Positions 23,146 to 32,124 of a DNA stretch of 40,938 nt are shown here, piece by piece (position 1 is the first letter of the stretch; every line of letters begins with the position of its first letter). Source of the stretch: a virus; the IMG/VR virus record IMGVR_UViG_3300047494_000017, positions 1 to 40,938 of that record. The stretch is one strand, 5' to 3'. The notes beneath the pieces are model-generated. The model made no database searches. It was not told where the DNA came from and worked only from the letters and a program-made list of their open reading frames with translations. The position numbers were made by a program, and so were the translations under genes.

Positions 23146-26100
23146 TGGCAGGTACAGAAGCCGCAGCGGTAAACCCCTACGCATACGTACCCGATGCCAA
23201 TGAAATGACGAGCGAGCAATTTAATTCTACTTATGTTGCGCCGTCACCTCCTGACGCGCCTCAAGCAATACCGGATGTAAACGATATGTCCTCAGCGGAA
23301 TTTGAAGCTCATTATGGGCAACAGGCGGTTACTAAGCCGGATACAAAGCCTAGCCCTACCACTCAACCCGTGACGATGCTTCATTATTGGGATGACCAAT
23401 GGAAGCAAGGTGAGGTGGATGTCGCTAAAGGAACGGCGATGTTTGGTGTTATCACCGGGGATAGAAAGTATGAGGACGCTAAATCGGAGTTTAATACGGA
23501 TAATTTAAAACAATTAAAAGCGGAAACGGGAAGCGTAGATTCTCGACTGCATTGGTGGGGCGCTACACGAATGGTAGGAAGCGTTATAAATGCAGGGCCA
23601 TTCGCAATTCAAACTGCTATAGGAAGCGTTAAGGGGGCTTTAGCAGGCGCAGGTGCAGGGGCGGCCATTGGGGCGGGCGTTGGCGCAGTCGGCGGTGTAG
23701 AAACCGGACCAGGAGAGCTATTAACAGTACCAGGGGGCGCACTAATTGGAGCGCAGCACGGTTTTAGAATTGGTATGACAGCGGGGGGCGCACTCGTCAC
23801 GGGTAAGATTATGTCGGGTCAATTGTACGGAGATTTACGCGAAGCGGGCATCAATCACGAAAACGCCAAGGTAGCGGCGATTGCCGGTGGCACTGTGATA
23901 GGTGCTATATCGGCTTTACAGTTAGGGCAACTCTCTTCTATTGGTAAGAAAGCGGCGATTCAGGAATTAAGTACCGAAGCCGGTAAGGGGGCTTTAGGTA
24001 CATTCGTAAAAAATTACGCTAAAGAATCCGGTATTTTCCTTACAGAAATGGAAGCTCAATCCGTTACAAGTTTGCTCAGTAAGACGATTGCTAAAGGGGT
24101 TCAGAATCACAGTGATGTGATGCCCACAATGGATGAATGGAAGCAAACCTTAGTCGATACCTTCAAACAAAGTTTAGGGCCTGCTCTCGTCCTTCCTGCG
24201 GGCGCTCACGTAGCAGGTGAAGTTGCAGGCAAAGCGGGTGAAGTGGTGGGAATAGGGAAAGCTAAAACAGAATTGAGTGATATCGCTAAGACTGCTGAAT
24301 TTAAGCAGGCAGTAGAGGATTCCACCGTTCACGATAAAGAAGCCGTCGCAGGTGTAGGGTTAGCGCAGCGTGTGGCGCAAGGTAAAGTAAGTATTGCCGA
24401 TGCGATATCGGTTATTAACGAAGGCTTTAACCACGGCGATAAACCAACGGAAGCTGAAATTGAGAAGGTTAAAAACACGGATACCAATACAGCGCTTGAT
24501 GCCCTATCAAAGCCTGTTACAGATGAAACCGGAAAAGTCACCTCCGAAGCATCAGGCGCGCCCGGTTTCAAAGTGACCACCGATAAAGAGGGAAACGCAG
24601 TCATATCGGGTTTAGAAGTCAGTAACGAAAAACCTGTTGAAAATGCTCCCGCTACATCGATGGAAGTGGCCTCAACTAAATCAGGACCAAATACCGATTT
24701 ACCATCGCCAGAGTTAAAAGCCCGTAGCGATAAGATTAAAGCCGATGTTAAAGGTATTGATAGCGGCATTGCCGATTTAGAAGCTGAAAAAGATGCGCGG
24801 GATGTTGGTACGAAAAAAACGCGCATCGATGAGTTGAACGACCATATCGATGGATTGGAAAAGAAACTAAAAAATAAACAAGCTGAAAACACGGATACGA
24901 CTGAAGTAGAGGCTAAACTTAAGGATGCAAATAAAGAACGAAATACGCTTCAAAAGGAAGTAGAAGCCCAAGGCAAAAAGACGAGTACAGTACAAATTGA
25001 TGCGAAGCTACAAGATTTGTACGATAAACGTGATACTCTTACTACTGAACACGATTTGATTCACGAAGGATTATTGAAACCAGAAGAAATTGGCAAGCAT
25101 CAGGGGTTAATTCCAGTAGAAAAAATAACGCAGTTACGAGCAAAAGCAGTCGATAGGATTATTAAAGGCTATGAAAAAGGGATACGCGAAGGTACTGTTG
25201 ACACTAAATCCGCAGTTAGAGACGTTCAGACTCAGGTCACGGCCTTGGTCCGTAAAAGCGGCCTCGATGCAAAGGGCCGAGCCGAATTTCTCTCGGATAT
25301 TAAAAACACCCAAACGCCTGAACAGCTCGAAAGGAATCTTCCAAACCTAAGGGCGAAGATAGAAAAATTCGCTGAAGCTGAAAACAAACGAATTCAGCTT
25401 AAAAAACTAGATAGGTTGATTAACCAAACGGAGCTTAAGAAATCAGGCAAACACCCTGTTGGTAAATTCACAGCGGATATTCAGGAAACGTTAAACCATT
25501 ACCGTGAGGCGGCAAAGGATAAAGAGTTTTTACAGAAAACAGCCGATAAGATTAACGCCAAAATTCATAAGGGCGAGCCACTCACGCCGGAGGACCACGT
25601 TAAGGTTGCTATCGCGGAACAGATGGACGATATTAAATCAAAATCTGCGGCGGATATTCAGAAAACGCACGACGAGTTAAAAAGCATTCTAGAGGGTGGA
25701 CGCGCCGAGAACGTGGAAAAATCTGCAGCACGTTCTTTAGCGCGTCAAGAGATTAAAGAAAAAGCGATGGAGTCTATTCAAGGTAACAAACCTAGGGAAA
25801 TTGTTCCTGAAGACGACGAGACAAGAGCGCACCCGCGCAAGGAAGGTTTTGCTAAATGGTTTAGAAGAGTGGGTCACGAAATATCTGCGTGGGATAAGTT
25901 AATGGCAATTACGGCTCAACACGACCCTTCTATTGCTAAAGGCGAGAAACCCGAATTAGTTAAATTAATGGACCATAATACTGCGGATAGAAGTTACATT
26001 GAAATGCGTCAGGAATGGCACGCTAATTTGCGGGAGAAACTAACCGAAACTTTAAATAAAGGCCATAGGGATTTATTAAGGAAATTAGAGGATGATACGC

Positions 26101-27875
26101 GTACACGAAAACGCGGTTTACATTTAAAAGCAGATGGGACTATAAAAAATTTAACTTTGAGTAAAGGCCAAGTAATAAAATTATTTATGGAAATGCAAGA
26201 CCCAGCTTTACGCGCGGGGCTAGAAGAGGGTAACAAATATACATTTAACGATAGCCCCGGTGTTAGAAGCGGTTTTCATCCGGAAGGGGTTCCTACTACA
26301 GAAGAATTGGTTAATAAAATTTTAACTCCTGAAGATAAAGCGATGGCGGATACACTTTTTGGGGTTTATCGTAAGTTTTATAAAGAAACTGTAAACCCAT
26401 TTTGGAGAGAACGTTATGGAACAGACTTACCTTTCAACGAGTTCTATTCGCCCGCTAAACGTAGAGTCGAAGGTAAAATCGTTGAAGATACTTCGCCGGG
26501 CGACCGAATTAACCAATCTACTAAGCCATCATCTGCCATTAGCCGTGTGGCGAACAGCTTGGCCCTTGACCCTCAAGACGCTGTACTTTCTACTTATCAT
26601 CACATTGATGGATGGGCTCATTTCATAGCACACGAAGGATGGGACGCTAATGTACGAGCGGTTTTTGGAGACCCCTATATAAGAAACGTTATTGAATCAA
26701 AGCTAGGAAAAGAAGTCTTAGAGAACATCAAATTTCAGCACGATGATTTGATGCGACAACACAATAATATCGGAGGCGCAACCTTTAAATGGTTTGAAGA
26801 TACGCGCGCAAAGATAGCCACATCAATGGTAGGTTTACGCTTAGTGAGCTTTCCAAAGCACATCATTGCGGCGTTAAGTTATTTGAAGGATGTCGGGCCG
26901 GTAGATTGGGCCGCAGGAGTAACACACTCTATTCTTCATCCGAAAGAAGTACAAGCGATTTTAAACGAATCTCCTATTATTCGAGACCGTTCCTCCCATT
27001 TGGAGAGGGAATTTCTAGACGCTGCGAAAGCAGAAGAATTTCAACCGCCCGGAATACAGAAAGCGCTCACTCACGTTTCGATGCTCGCCGTAGAAAAGTC
27101 CTCATCGGGTGCTAAATACGGCGGAGGGTACGCGTTATATGGAAAGGTACTTAGGGAGACCGGCAGTAAAGAGCAAGCCTTAACGGCAGTCGAGAAGGCC
27201 ACTAAAGAACACCAATTCGGTGGCGGCTCTGATACGCGCTCTATATTTCAAAAGAAACACCCTTGGTTATCTTTATTCGGTACCTACCCGTTAAAAATGG
27301 CGCAGATAGAAATGGAAGCGATGCGCAACGTGGTGAACCATCCTTCAGGAGTAACGGCTAAAAATGCCGCAAAAGCCGCAGTGATATTCCATATCACCCT
27401 TCCCGTGTTATCTCAATTCATCTCAACGCGATTACCTATTTCGGGGCGTCAAGTACCTAAAAATGATGATGACCTTTATATTGCGGGTTTTTTAGGCACA
27501 ATTGGAGAACTACCTTTATTGGGTGATTTGTTAAAAATGACCGCTCAACAAGGCGTAAATATAGTATGGAGTCATAAAAATAAAGTTTGGGAGCCTACTA
27601 CCGTTTTAGGTCGCGCTTCAGAGGAGTTTAAAAAGACCGGGGATGAAGTCGTTAAAACTGCAAGCGACCCTAATTTAGAGAATTTTGCTAAGGTAGTCGA
27701 CCACGCAGCAAACCTTTCATTTCTGTTACCTCGTTCGGCAGGGGGCGCATTACCAATCCCAGCGGCAACCCACCAGTTAGAGAAAATGTTTGGGCTTGAC
27801 CCCAATCAAAAAACAAAAGAAGATGAACTTACAAAAGAGAATAGAAGACTGTTGAAGGAGTCGATGTCAGAATGA
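23142..27875 (+). CDS. Giant internal virion (ejection) protein, 1577 aa
   Basis: Largest gene in the window. The N-terminus has two alike segments (ANEMTSEQFNSTYV, VNDMSSAEFEAHYG), then a Gly/Ala-rich hydrophobic stretch near residues 160-230 that could insert into membranes. A long Lys/Glu coiled region covers about 510-900, and a conserved-looking C-terminal part follows (SFPKHIIAALSYLKDVG near 1237, ALTAVEKATKEHQFGGGSDTRSIFQKKHPWLSLFGTYPLKM near 1350-1390). I see no lysozyme or transglycosylase motif. By position and size it corresponds to gp16-like ejected proteins. Confidence 0.7.
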   Translation: MMAGTEAAAVNPYAYVPDANEMTSEQFNSTYVAPSPPDAPQAIPDVNDMSSAEFEAHYGQQAVTKPDTKPSPTTQPVTMLHYWDDQWKQGEVDVAKGTAMFGVITGDRKYEDAKSEFNTDNLKQLKAETGSVDSRLHWWGATRMVGSVINAGPFAIQTAIGSVKGALAGAGAGAAIGAGVGAVGGVETGPGELLTVPGGALIGAQHGFRIGMTAGGALVTGKIMSGQLYGDLREAGINHENAKVAAIAGGTVIGAISALQLGQLSSIGKKAAIQELSTEAGKGALGTFVKNYAKESGIFLTEMEAQSVTSLLSKTIAKGVQNHSDVMPTMDEWKQTLVDTFKQSLGPALVLPAGAHVAGEVAGKAGEVVGIGKAKTELSDIAKTAEFKQAVEDSTVHDKEAVAGVGLAQRVAQGKVSIADAISVINEGFNHGDKPTEAEIEKVKNTDTNTALDALSKPVTDETGKVTSEASGAPGFKVTTDKEGNAVISGLEVSNEKPVENAPATSMEVASTKSGPNTDLPSPELKARSDKIKADVKGIDSGIADLEAEKDARDVGTKKTRIDELNDHIDGLEKKLKNKQAENTDTTEVEAKLKDANKERNTLQKEVEAQGKKTSTVQIDAKLQDLYDKRDTLTTEHDLIHEGLLKPEEIGKHQGLIPVEKITQLRAKAVDRIIKGYEKGIREGTVDTKSAVRDVQTQVTALVRKSGLDAKGRAEFLSDIKNTQTPEQLERNLPNLRAKIEKFAEAENKRIQLKKLDRLINQTELKKSGKHPVGKFTADIQETLNHYREAAKDKEFLQKTADKINAKIHKGEPLTPEDHVKVAIAEQMDDIKSKSAADIQKTHDELKSILEGGRAENVEKSAARSLARQEIKEKAMESIQGNKPREIVPEDDETRAHPRKEGFAKWFRRVGHEISAWDKLMAITAQHDPSIAKGEKPELVKLMDHNTADRSYIEMRQEWHANLREKLTETLNKGHRDLLRKLEDDTRTRKRGLHLKADGTIKNLTLSKGQVIKLFMEMQDPALRAGLEEGNKYTFNDSPGVRSGFHPEGVPTTEELVNKILTPEDKAMADTLFGVYRKFYKETVNPFWRERYGTDLPFNEFYSPAKRRVEGKIVEDTSPGDRINQSTKPSSAISRVANSLALDPQDAVLSTYHHIDGWAHFIAHEGWDANVRAVFGDPYIRNVIESKLGKEVLENIKFQHDDLMRQHNNIGGATFKWFEDTRAKIATSMVGLRLVSFPKHIIAALSYLKDVGPVDWAAGVTHSILHPKEVQAILNESPIIRDRSSHLEREFLDAAKAEEFQPPGIQKALTHVSMLAVEKSSSGAKYGGGYALYGKVLRETGSKEQALTAVEKATKEHQFGGGSDTRSIFQKKHPWLSLFGTYPLKMAQIEMEAMRNVVNHPSGVTAKNAAKAAVIFHITLPVLSQFISTRLPISGRQVPKNDDDLYIAGFLGTIGELPLLGDLLKMTAQQGVNIVWSHKNKVWEPTTVLGRASEEFKKTGDEVVKTASDPNLENFAKVVDHAANLSFLLPRSAGGALPIPAATHQLEKMFGLDPNQKTKEDELTKENRRLLKESMSE

Positions 27876-30199
27876 CCGTAACAACCTCAACCAGTAAGAA
27901 TTCCTATGTTGGAAACGGTGTAACCACTGTATTCTCGTTTACTTTTAAAGTGTTTGCGCCTACTGATATACAGGTTTATAAAACATTAAGCGGCGCGTCT
28001 ACTTCTACTATTTTAAATTACCCCGCTGATTACGCTATATCCATTAACCCGGTTACGGATGGGGGAACGATAACCCCGACAGTCCTTTTAAATACGGGCG
28101 ATGTAATTGTCGTAAACCGCAATATGTCTCTTACTCAACCTTCTAAGCTTCCCGTAGAGGATAAACTACCGGATGACCTGCTAAATAATGGTTTAGATAG
28201 ACCTATAATGATTACCCAACAGCTTCAAGAACAAATCAATCGAGCGTTATCGTTTCCTATCACTAATACGACGGCGTATAGTAATTTGCTTCCAACACCT
28301 ACGCCGCGTAGTGCGCTTCTATGGGATTCTGCGGGCCTCAATATAATTAATAGTACTTACGACCCGGACACGGCCGGAATAGCGGCCTTAGCGGCTCAGT
28401 TATCGGCGGCTTCGGTTCAAACATATTGGGTGTCCGTAACCGCTTACGGAGCGGACCCATCAGGCGTTCACGATTCAACAGCGGCTATTTTACAAGCGAT
28501 TGCTACAGGTAATAACGTTTACTTCCCACCGGGAACCTATATTATTAGCGCGAACCTTCCTTTATTGGCAAACCAAGTAGTGAGAGGCGCAGGTAAAAAC
28601 CTCACTATCATTAAGTTTAATGCAGATAATATTAAAGGGTTTACGTGTACAAGCATTAATTATTGGGCGATTAGGGATATCGGATTTAACGGAGGCGGTC
28701 AAACGACCAATGTCAATACAGGTCGTAAAGCCGGTGTGGGCATTGCTATTGACAGTTGTAAATTTTATGAAGTAACCGGCGTCAATTTAACTAAAATGGG
28801 AATTATGAATTCCGCCGGTGTAACCAGTGATTCCGGTTTTGGCGGTTTTGGTATCTTGATTCAATGTACCATTAGTGAATGCGCGTACGGTACGTTTAGA
28901 GATATCACGTCCAGTTATATCGCTGGAGGCGGTAACTTCGCCGGGGATGGTATTTATATTGGCGGACAAAATTCAAACACGGCAATTAAGACTCACGACT
29001 TATTATTTGATAAATGTGTGAGCCAATTCGTAGGTCGTCACGCTTTTTCTATTTCTAGCGGTGCGGGAACGTCTATTCCTTCCAACATCACGCTTAGAAA
29101 CTGTACCGGCCTAAACACGGCATTAGCTGGAATAGACTTGGAACCGGCTAACAATACTGTATTAGACAATTGTACTTGGTACTCTTGTGGAAACGACCAA
29201 ACATTTTATAATCCGGCGACGACTTACGGCGCCACTTATCGCTTAATGGCCGCAATCGCGATTGGTAACTCTGAGCAGAATACAACCATTATTAAAAATT
29301 ACGGAACGGGAAACTACTACGGGATTACATACGGGACAAGCGATACGCTCATCATATCGAAAACCATATTTGAAAATAGCGTTCACGGCGACGCATATAA
29401 CGCGCTAGCGGGAGGACCAACCAATTTAATTGTCTCAGAAAGCTTCTTTAATACGGCAACGGCAAGCCCGGCATTTTATTTTAACAGTAGTGCGGCTAAT
29501 TTGCTTTTATTCGACCGATGCTCTTTTGCGTTCACTGTGAATGCGGGTCAGATGAGCGGCGCGACTTATTTTAATTGCGTCTTTAAAAAAGGGTATTTGA
29601 TTGTCGGCGGTAGTACCGAAAAAGTTAATTTTCTTGCGAATACGTTTTTAGATTGGGCGGGCCCGGCTATAGCGGTTACTGTAGGGGATACGGCATCGGC
29701 TTGTGTGGTAGATGGAAACCATTTCTTAGGCACTGGTAATATGACAAACGCCATTCAAGCAGGTTACAATACCTTTAAAAATTGGATTGTTCAAAACAAT
29801 GATATCTCTGGTACTACGGGGTACGGAATTTACGATACTAACTCTAGCGGCGATGTGCCGTTTGCCGTTTTAAGCAACAATACTTTTAACGGATGCGCGG
29901 GCGGCATACGGTTAACGCAAGGGCAATTGGCGGGTTCTATTTCAGGCAACCAATTTACGAACGTAACAAATTACTGTATGCTGTTTGATAGTATTTCAGG
30001 GGCAATGAACGACGTTACAATGATTGATAATACGGCTGTTTCAGGGTGTACGAACGGTTTACAAATCTCTCTGGGAGGCGGTTCATGGGATAGAAACATT
30101 ATCCAATTCAACAATTTTCACAACTGTTCAGGCACAAAATGGTCCTTACCCGGAAGCGGTAACACTAATGGTTTTGTTGGGAATAACATTACGACTTGA
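27872..30199 (+). CDS. Tailspike: T7-type anchor plus pectate-lyase-like beta-helix
   Basis: 775 aa. Residues 1-130 (SYVGNGVTTVFSFTFKVFAPTDIQVY, DYAISINPVTDGGTI) are a T7 gp17-like tail-attachment domain. From about 190 (WVSVTAYGADPSGVHDSTAAILQAI...VYFPPGTYIIS) a pectate lyase 3-type beta-helix begins, with Asn/Gly-rich coils to the end. Probable surface-polysaccharide depolymerase or receptor binder. Overlaps the previous gene by 4 bp. Confidence 0.85.
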   Translation: MTVTTSTSKNSYVGNGVTTVFSFTFKVFAPTDIQVYKTLSGASTSTILNYPADYAISINPVTDGGTITPTVLLNTGDVIVVNRNMSLTQPSKLPVEDKLPDDLLNNGLDRPIMITQQLQEQINRALSFPITNTTAYSNLLPTPTPRSALLWDSAGLNIINSTYDPDTAGIAALAAQLSAASVQTYWVSVTAYGADPSGVHDSTAAILQAIATGNNVYFPPGTYIISANLPLLANQVVRGAGKNLTIIKFNADNIKGFTCTSINYWAIRDIGFNGGGQTTNVNTGRKAGVGIAIDSCKFYEVTGVNLTKMGIMNSAGVTSDSGFGGFGILIQCTISECAYGTFRDITSSYIAGGGNFAGDGIYIGGQNSNTAIKTHDLLFDKCVSQFVGRHAFSISSGAGTSIPSNITLRNCTGLNTALAGIDLEPANNTVLDNCTWYSCGNDQTFYNPATTYGATYRLMAAIAIGNSEQNTTIIKNYGTGNYYGITYGTSDTLIISKTIFENSVHGDAYNALAGGPTNLIVSESFFNTATASPAFYFNSSAANLLLFDRCSFAFTVNAGQMSGATYFNCVFKKGYLIVGGSTEKVNFLANTFLDWAGPAIAVTVGDTASACVVDGNHFLGTGNMTNAIQAGYNTFKNWIVQNNDISGTTGYGIYDTNSSGDVPFAVLSNNTFNGCAGGIRLTQGQLAGSISGNQFTNVTNYCMLFDSISGAMNDVTMIDNTAVSGCTNGLQISLGGGSWDRNIIQFNNFHNCSGTKWSLPGSGNTNGFVGNNITT

Positions 30200-30211
30200 G
30201 GAGAATGCGCT

Positions 30212-30382
30212 ATGATGGCTTTTAAAGTACTGGACGGTATAGCTAATTGGGCCGCTATTGGTTTTTTAGCGTGGCGTCATTATCACAACGCAAAAAAGAT
30301 AGAAGCAAATGAACAAAAAATTAGCACGGTTAGTAAAACTCTTCTTACTGGTAGTTCGGAAGTATCTACCCTTACGCAATGA
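30212..30382 (+). CDS. Small protein with hydrophobic segment, 56 aa (lysis cassette)
   Basis: ATGATG start at 30212 with GAGGAG 8 nt upstream; TGA at 30380-30382 overlaps the next ATG (ATGA). Residues 6-22 are moderately hydrophobic with two Trp (GIANWAAIGFLAW), followed by a charged tail. A small holin or accessory is possible from position only. Confidence 0.55.
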   Translation: MMAFKVLDGIANWAAIGFLAWRHYHNAKKIEANEQKISTVSKTLLTGSSEVSTLTQ

Positions 30383-30735
30383 GCGCCGCTTTGATGCCTA
30401 ATTCTGGACAACCTAATTCTAGTTTTAATGTTGACGCTATACTATCCCTTGGCCGCTTAGAGGAAGGAATGGGTAGTTTACAGCGTATGCATTTGGAACA
30501 GCAAACCAGTATTAAGGATATACAAATTCGTTTAAACGATTTGTCCGCTATTACTCAGCTTCAGGAACGACATAATAACGATATTTTAGATGCAAAACGA
30601 GACCGTGAAAGGTTATGGGAATCAGTTAATCGTCTAAAAGAACAACGGGCTTGGCTAATGGGGGCCTCTACTTTCTTTGGGGCATTAGCGTCTTACTTAT
30701 TTGAGTTAGCACGAGGACACGTAGGAGTTCATTAA
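30379..30735 (+). CDS. XhlA/spanin-like coiled-coil membrane protein, 118 aa
   Basis: Residues about 25-92 form a heptad-rich coiled coil (GRLEEGMGSLQRMHLEQQTSIKDI...RERLWESVNRLKEQ). Residues 93-110 (WLMGASTFFGALASYLF) form a C-terminal transmembrane helix. This layout is that of XhlA-type lysis accessory proteins. Lies between the small hydrophobic protein and the candidate cell-wall enzyme. Confidence 0.6.
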   Translation: MSAALMPNSGQPNSSFNVDAILSLGRLEEGMGSLQRMHLEQQTSIKDIQIRLNDLSAITQLQERHNNDILDAKRDRERLWESVNRLKEQRAWLMGASTFFGALASYLFELARGHVGVH

Positions 30736-31218
30736 ATGCTTAGTATTGAAGCTTATCTCGACCGCGACGTCGATAATATAAATGGTAAATGGACCCTCCA
30801 AGTGGTTCAGGATGGTATACCGACTAAAATATTCGACAGAATCGCTGTACGCTCCGGCCAAAATGGGTATACCAATACCAGCTGGACGGAAGGTAAATCC
30901 CCGACGCCATTTAACACAAAGCAAGAGCCTTGGTATATATGGACTGAAGGGCAAAACGTAGGGACCCTACCTAGTAAAGCTATTCCTACCGGAGAAGCTT
31001 ACCCTATTTCTTCAGATACCAAACAGAAAACGACCATTTATAACCCCGATAACAGGAATGAAACTCGAACCTACTGCGAAATGCATCAGGAAAATGCGAT
31101 ACCCGGTACGGAGGGATGCACGGCTATTGTGGACCCTGCAATCGCGCAAGAGGTATGGGCTTATTTCAAATTACTTGCTAAGATTGGTATAAAGTACATC
31201 CCGTATTACGTTTTATAA
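30736..31218 (+). CDS. Candidate cell-wall-active enzyme, 160 aa
   Basis: A C-terminal motif YCEMHQENAIPGTEGCTAIVDP (about residues 114-135) has the His...Gly-x-x-Gly-Cys layout seen in DUF5675/L,D-transpeptidase-like phage proteins, where Cys is the likely nucleophile. No other endolysin is visible in the window, and the neighbours look like lysis genes, so this may be the lytic enzyme. No signal peptide. Confidence 0.5.
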   Translation: MLSIEAYLDRDVDNINGKWTLQVVQDGIPTKIFDRIAVRSGQNGYTNTSWTEGKSPTPFNTKQEPWYIWTEGQNVGTLPSKAIPTGEAYPISSDTKQKTTIYNPDNRNETRTYCEMHQENAIPGTEGCTAIVDPAIAQEVWAYFKLLAKIGIKYIPYYVL

Positions 31219-31233
31219 AATGAGGAGAAAACT

Positions 31234-31554
31234 ATGCCATTTTTAGAGTCAGCGCAAAAAGTCCTTCAACAAGTAGCGGCCGCAGCTCAATCCGTGGGCG
31301 CAACCGCAACCGTCGTCACTACTGCCACTCACGCAGTTAGCACGGGCGCAGGTCAAGATTTGGCCACTTGGGTTCAAACCGAAGTGTTGGCAGGCGAAGA
31401 AAAGCTTCTGGACGCTCACGCCATCCAGGGCCTAAGCGCTGAAGAAAATGCTTTGTTTACCGATGTTGCCGAGCGTGCAACCAAACTTGGTTTAATGATT
31501 GCGCAACGTCTTTTAACCGGCACAGAAACGACAGCGACGCCTACCGGGCAATAA
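31234..31554 (+). CDS. Unknown Ala/Thr-rich helical protein, 106 aa
   Basis: GAGGAG precedes the ATG. Two helical regions (ESAQKVLQQVAAAAQSVGATATVV; LATWVQTEVLAGEEKLLDAHAI...LGLMIAQRLL). Last gene before a strong terminator. No family recognised. Confidence 0.6.
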   Translation: MPFLESAQKVLQQVAAAAQSVGATATVVTTATHAVSTGAGQDLATWVQTEVLAGEEKLLDAHAIQGLSAEENALFTDVAERATKLGLMIAQRLLTGTETTATPTGQ

Positions 31555-31585
31555 ATTTTACTCCTTGCATTCTATCCTTTTAAAC

Positions 31586-31615
31586 TCCCCTGTTTAGCGA
31601 CAGGGGATTTTGTTT
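31586..31615 (+). terminator. Intrinsic terminator ending the main late operon
   Basis: Stem TCCCCTGT (31586-31593) with ACAGGGGA (31600-31607), 6-nt loop TTAGCG, followed by TTTTGTTT. It separates the virion and lysis genes from the adhesin block. Confidence 0.85.
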
Positions 31616-31623
31616 GCTATACT
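31615..31623 (+). promoter_or_regulatory. Extended -10 promoter for the adhesin-like block
   Basis: TGC (31615-31617) followed by TATACT (31618-31623, 5 of 6), immediately after the terminator U-tract. No clear -35. It has the same form, TGCTATANT, as the promoters at 5861 and 8621. Confidence 0.55.
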
Positions 31624-31651
31624 GAAAACAGATTAATGAGAGGGCTTTCGT

Positions 31652-31960
31652 ATGAATGTATCCACCAGTGCATATAACGCTCCCGCCGCTAACACAGCAG
31701 CGGTAGCGACTATTCCCGGAGCAGGTGCGGCGGGGGTTTCAGGCGTTAACGTGTTATGGAGTTACAGCGCAACGCCTACTAACGGTAATTTATTGATTCA
31801 ACACGGGAGCACTACTATTCTTTCTCTAGATATCACCAATGCGGGCCCTGGTTTTTTACCAATTCCCATTTCGAATACAGGCGCCCAAAATTTAGTCGCT
31901 ACTCTAGCGGCAGGCGGTACGGGTGTATTAAGTAAAATCGCGTTAATAGGTACGTTTTAA
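31652..31960 (+). CDS. Beta-rich small structural-type protein, 102 aa
   Basis: Ala/Gly/Asn-rich with strands (VLWSYSATPTNGNLLIQHGSTTILSLDITNAGPGFLPIPISNTG), few charges. AGAGGG upstream. Probably part of the virion surface or fibre assembly; no family recognised. Its stop overlaps the next ATG (TAATG). Confidence 0.55.
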   Translation: MNVSTSAYNAPAANTAAVATIPGAGAAGVSGVNVLWSYSATPTNGNLLIQHGSTTILSLDITNAGPGFLPIPISNTGAQNLVATLAAGGTGVLSKIALIGTF

Positions 31961-32121
31961 TGGGCCTTCCAATATCTGGTTTAAGCGGCTTAAGTGGTTT
32001 AATAGCAGCGACTCCCACGCCAAGTCCATCGCCAAGTCCTTCACCCACACCGAGTCCGCAAACAATTATTATTTCTGGGTTTAAGAGCAAGTTTTTAATT
32101 ACCCAAGGTTATGGAGCATAA
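31960..32121 (+). CDS. Small protein with Pro-Ser-Thr repeat, 53 aa
   Basis: ATG 31960 inside TAATG. After a Gly/Leu-rich start comes TPTPSPSPSPSPTPSP (residues 18-33), then IIISGFKSKFLITQGYGA. The repeat looks like a flexible linker, the end like a small strand motif. Too short for reliable assignment; coding is supported by exact coupling at its start and by the next gene starting 3 bp after its stop. Confidence 0.5.
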   Translation: MGLPISGLSGLSGLIAATPTPSPSPSPSPTPSPQTIIISGFKSKFLITQGYGA

Positions 32122-32124
32122 AGA

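Noticed and set aside
24329-24892. 187-codon minus-strand frame inside the giant internal protein gene
   Set aside because: Antisense shadow of the Lys/Glu/Ala-rich coding sequence; no motif, and the sense frame is secure.
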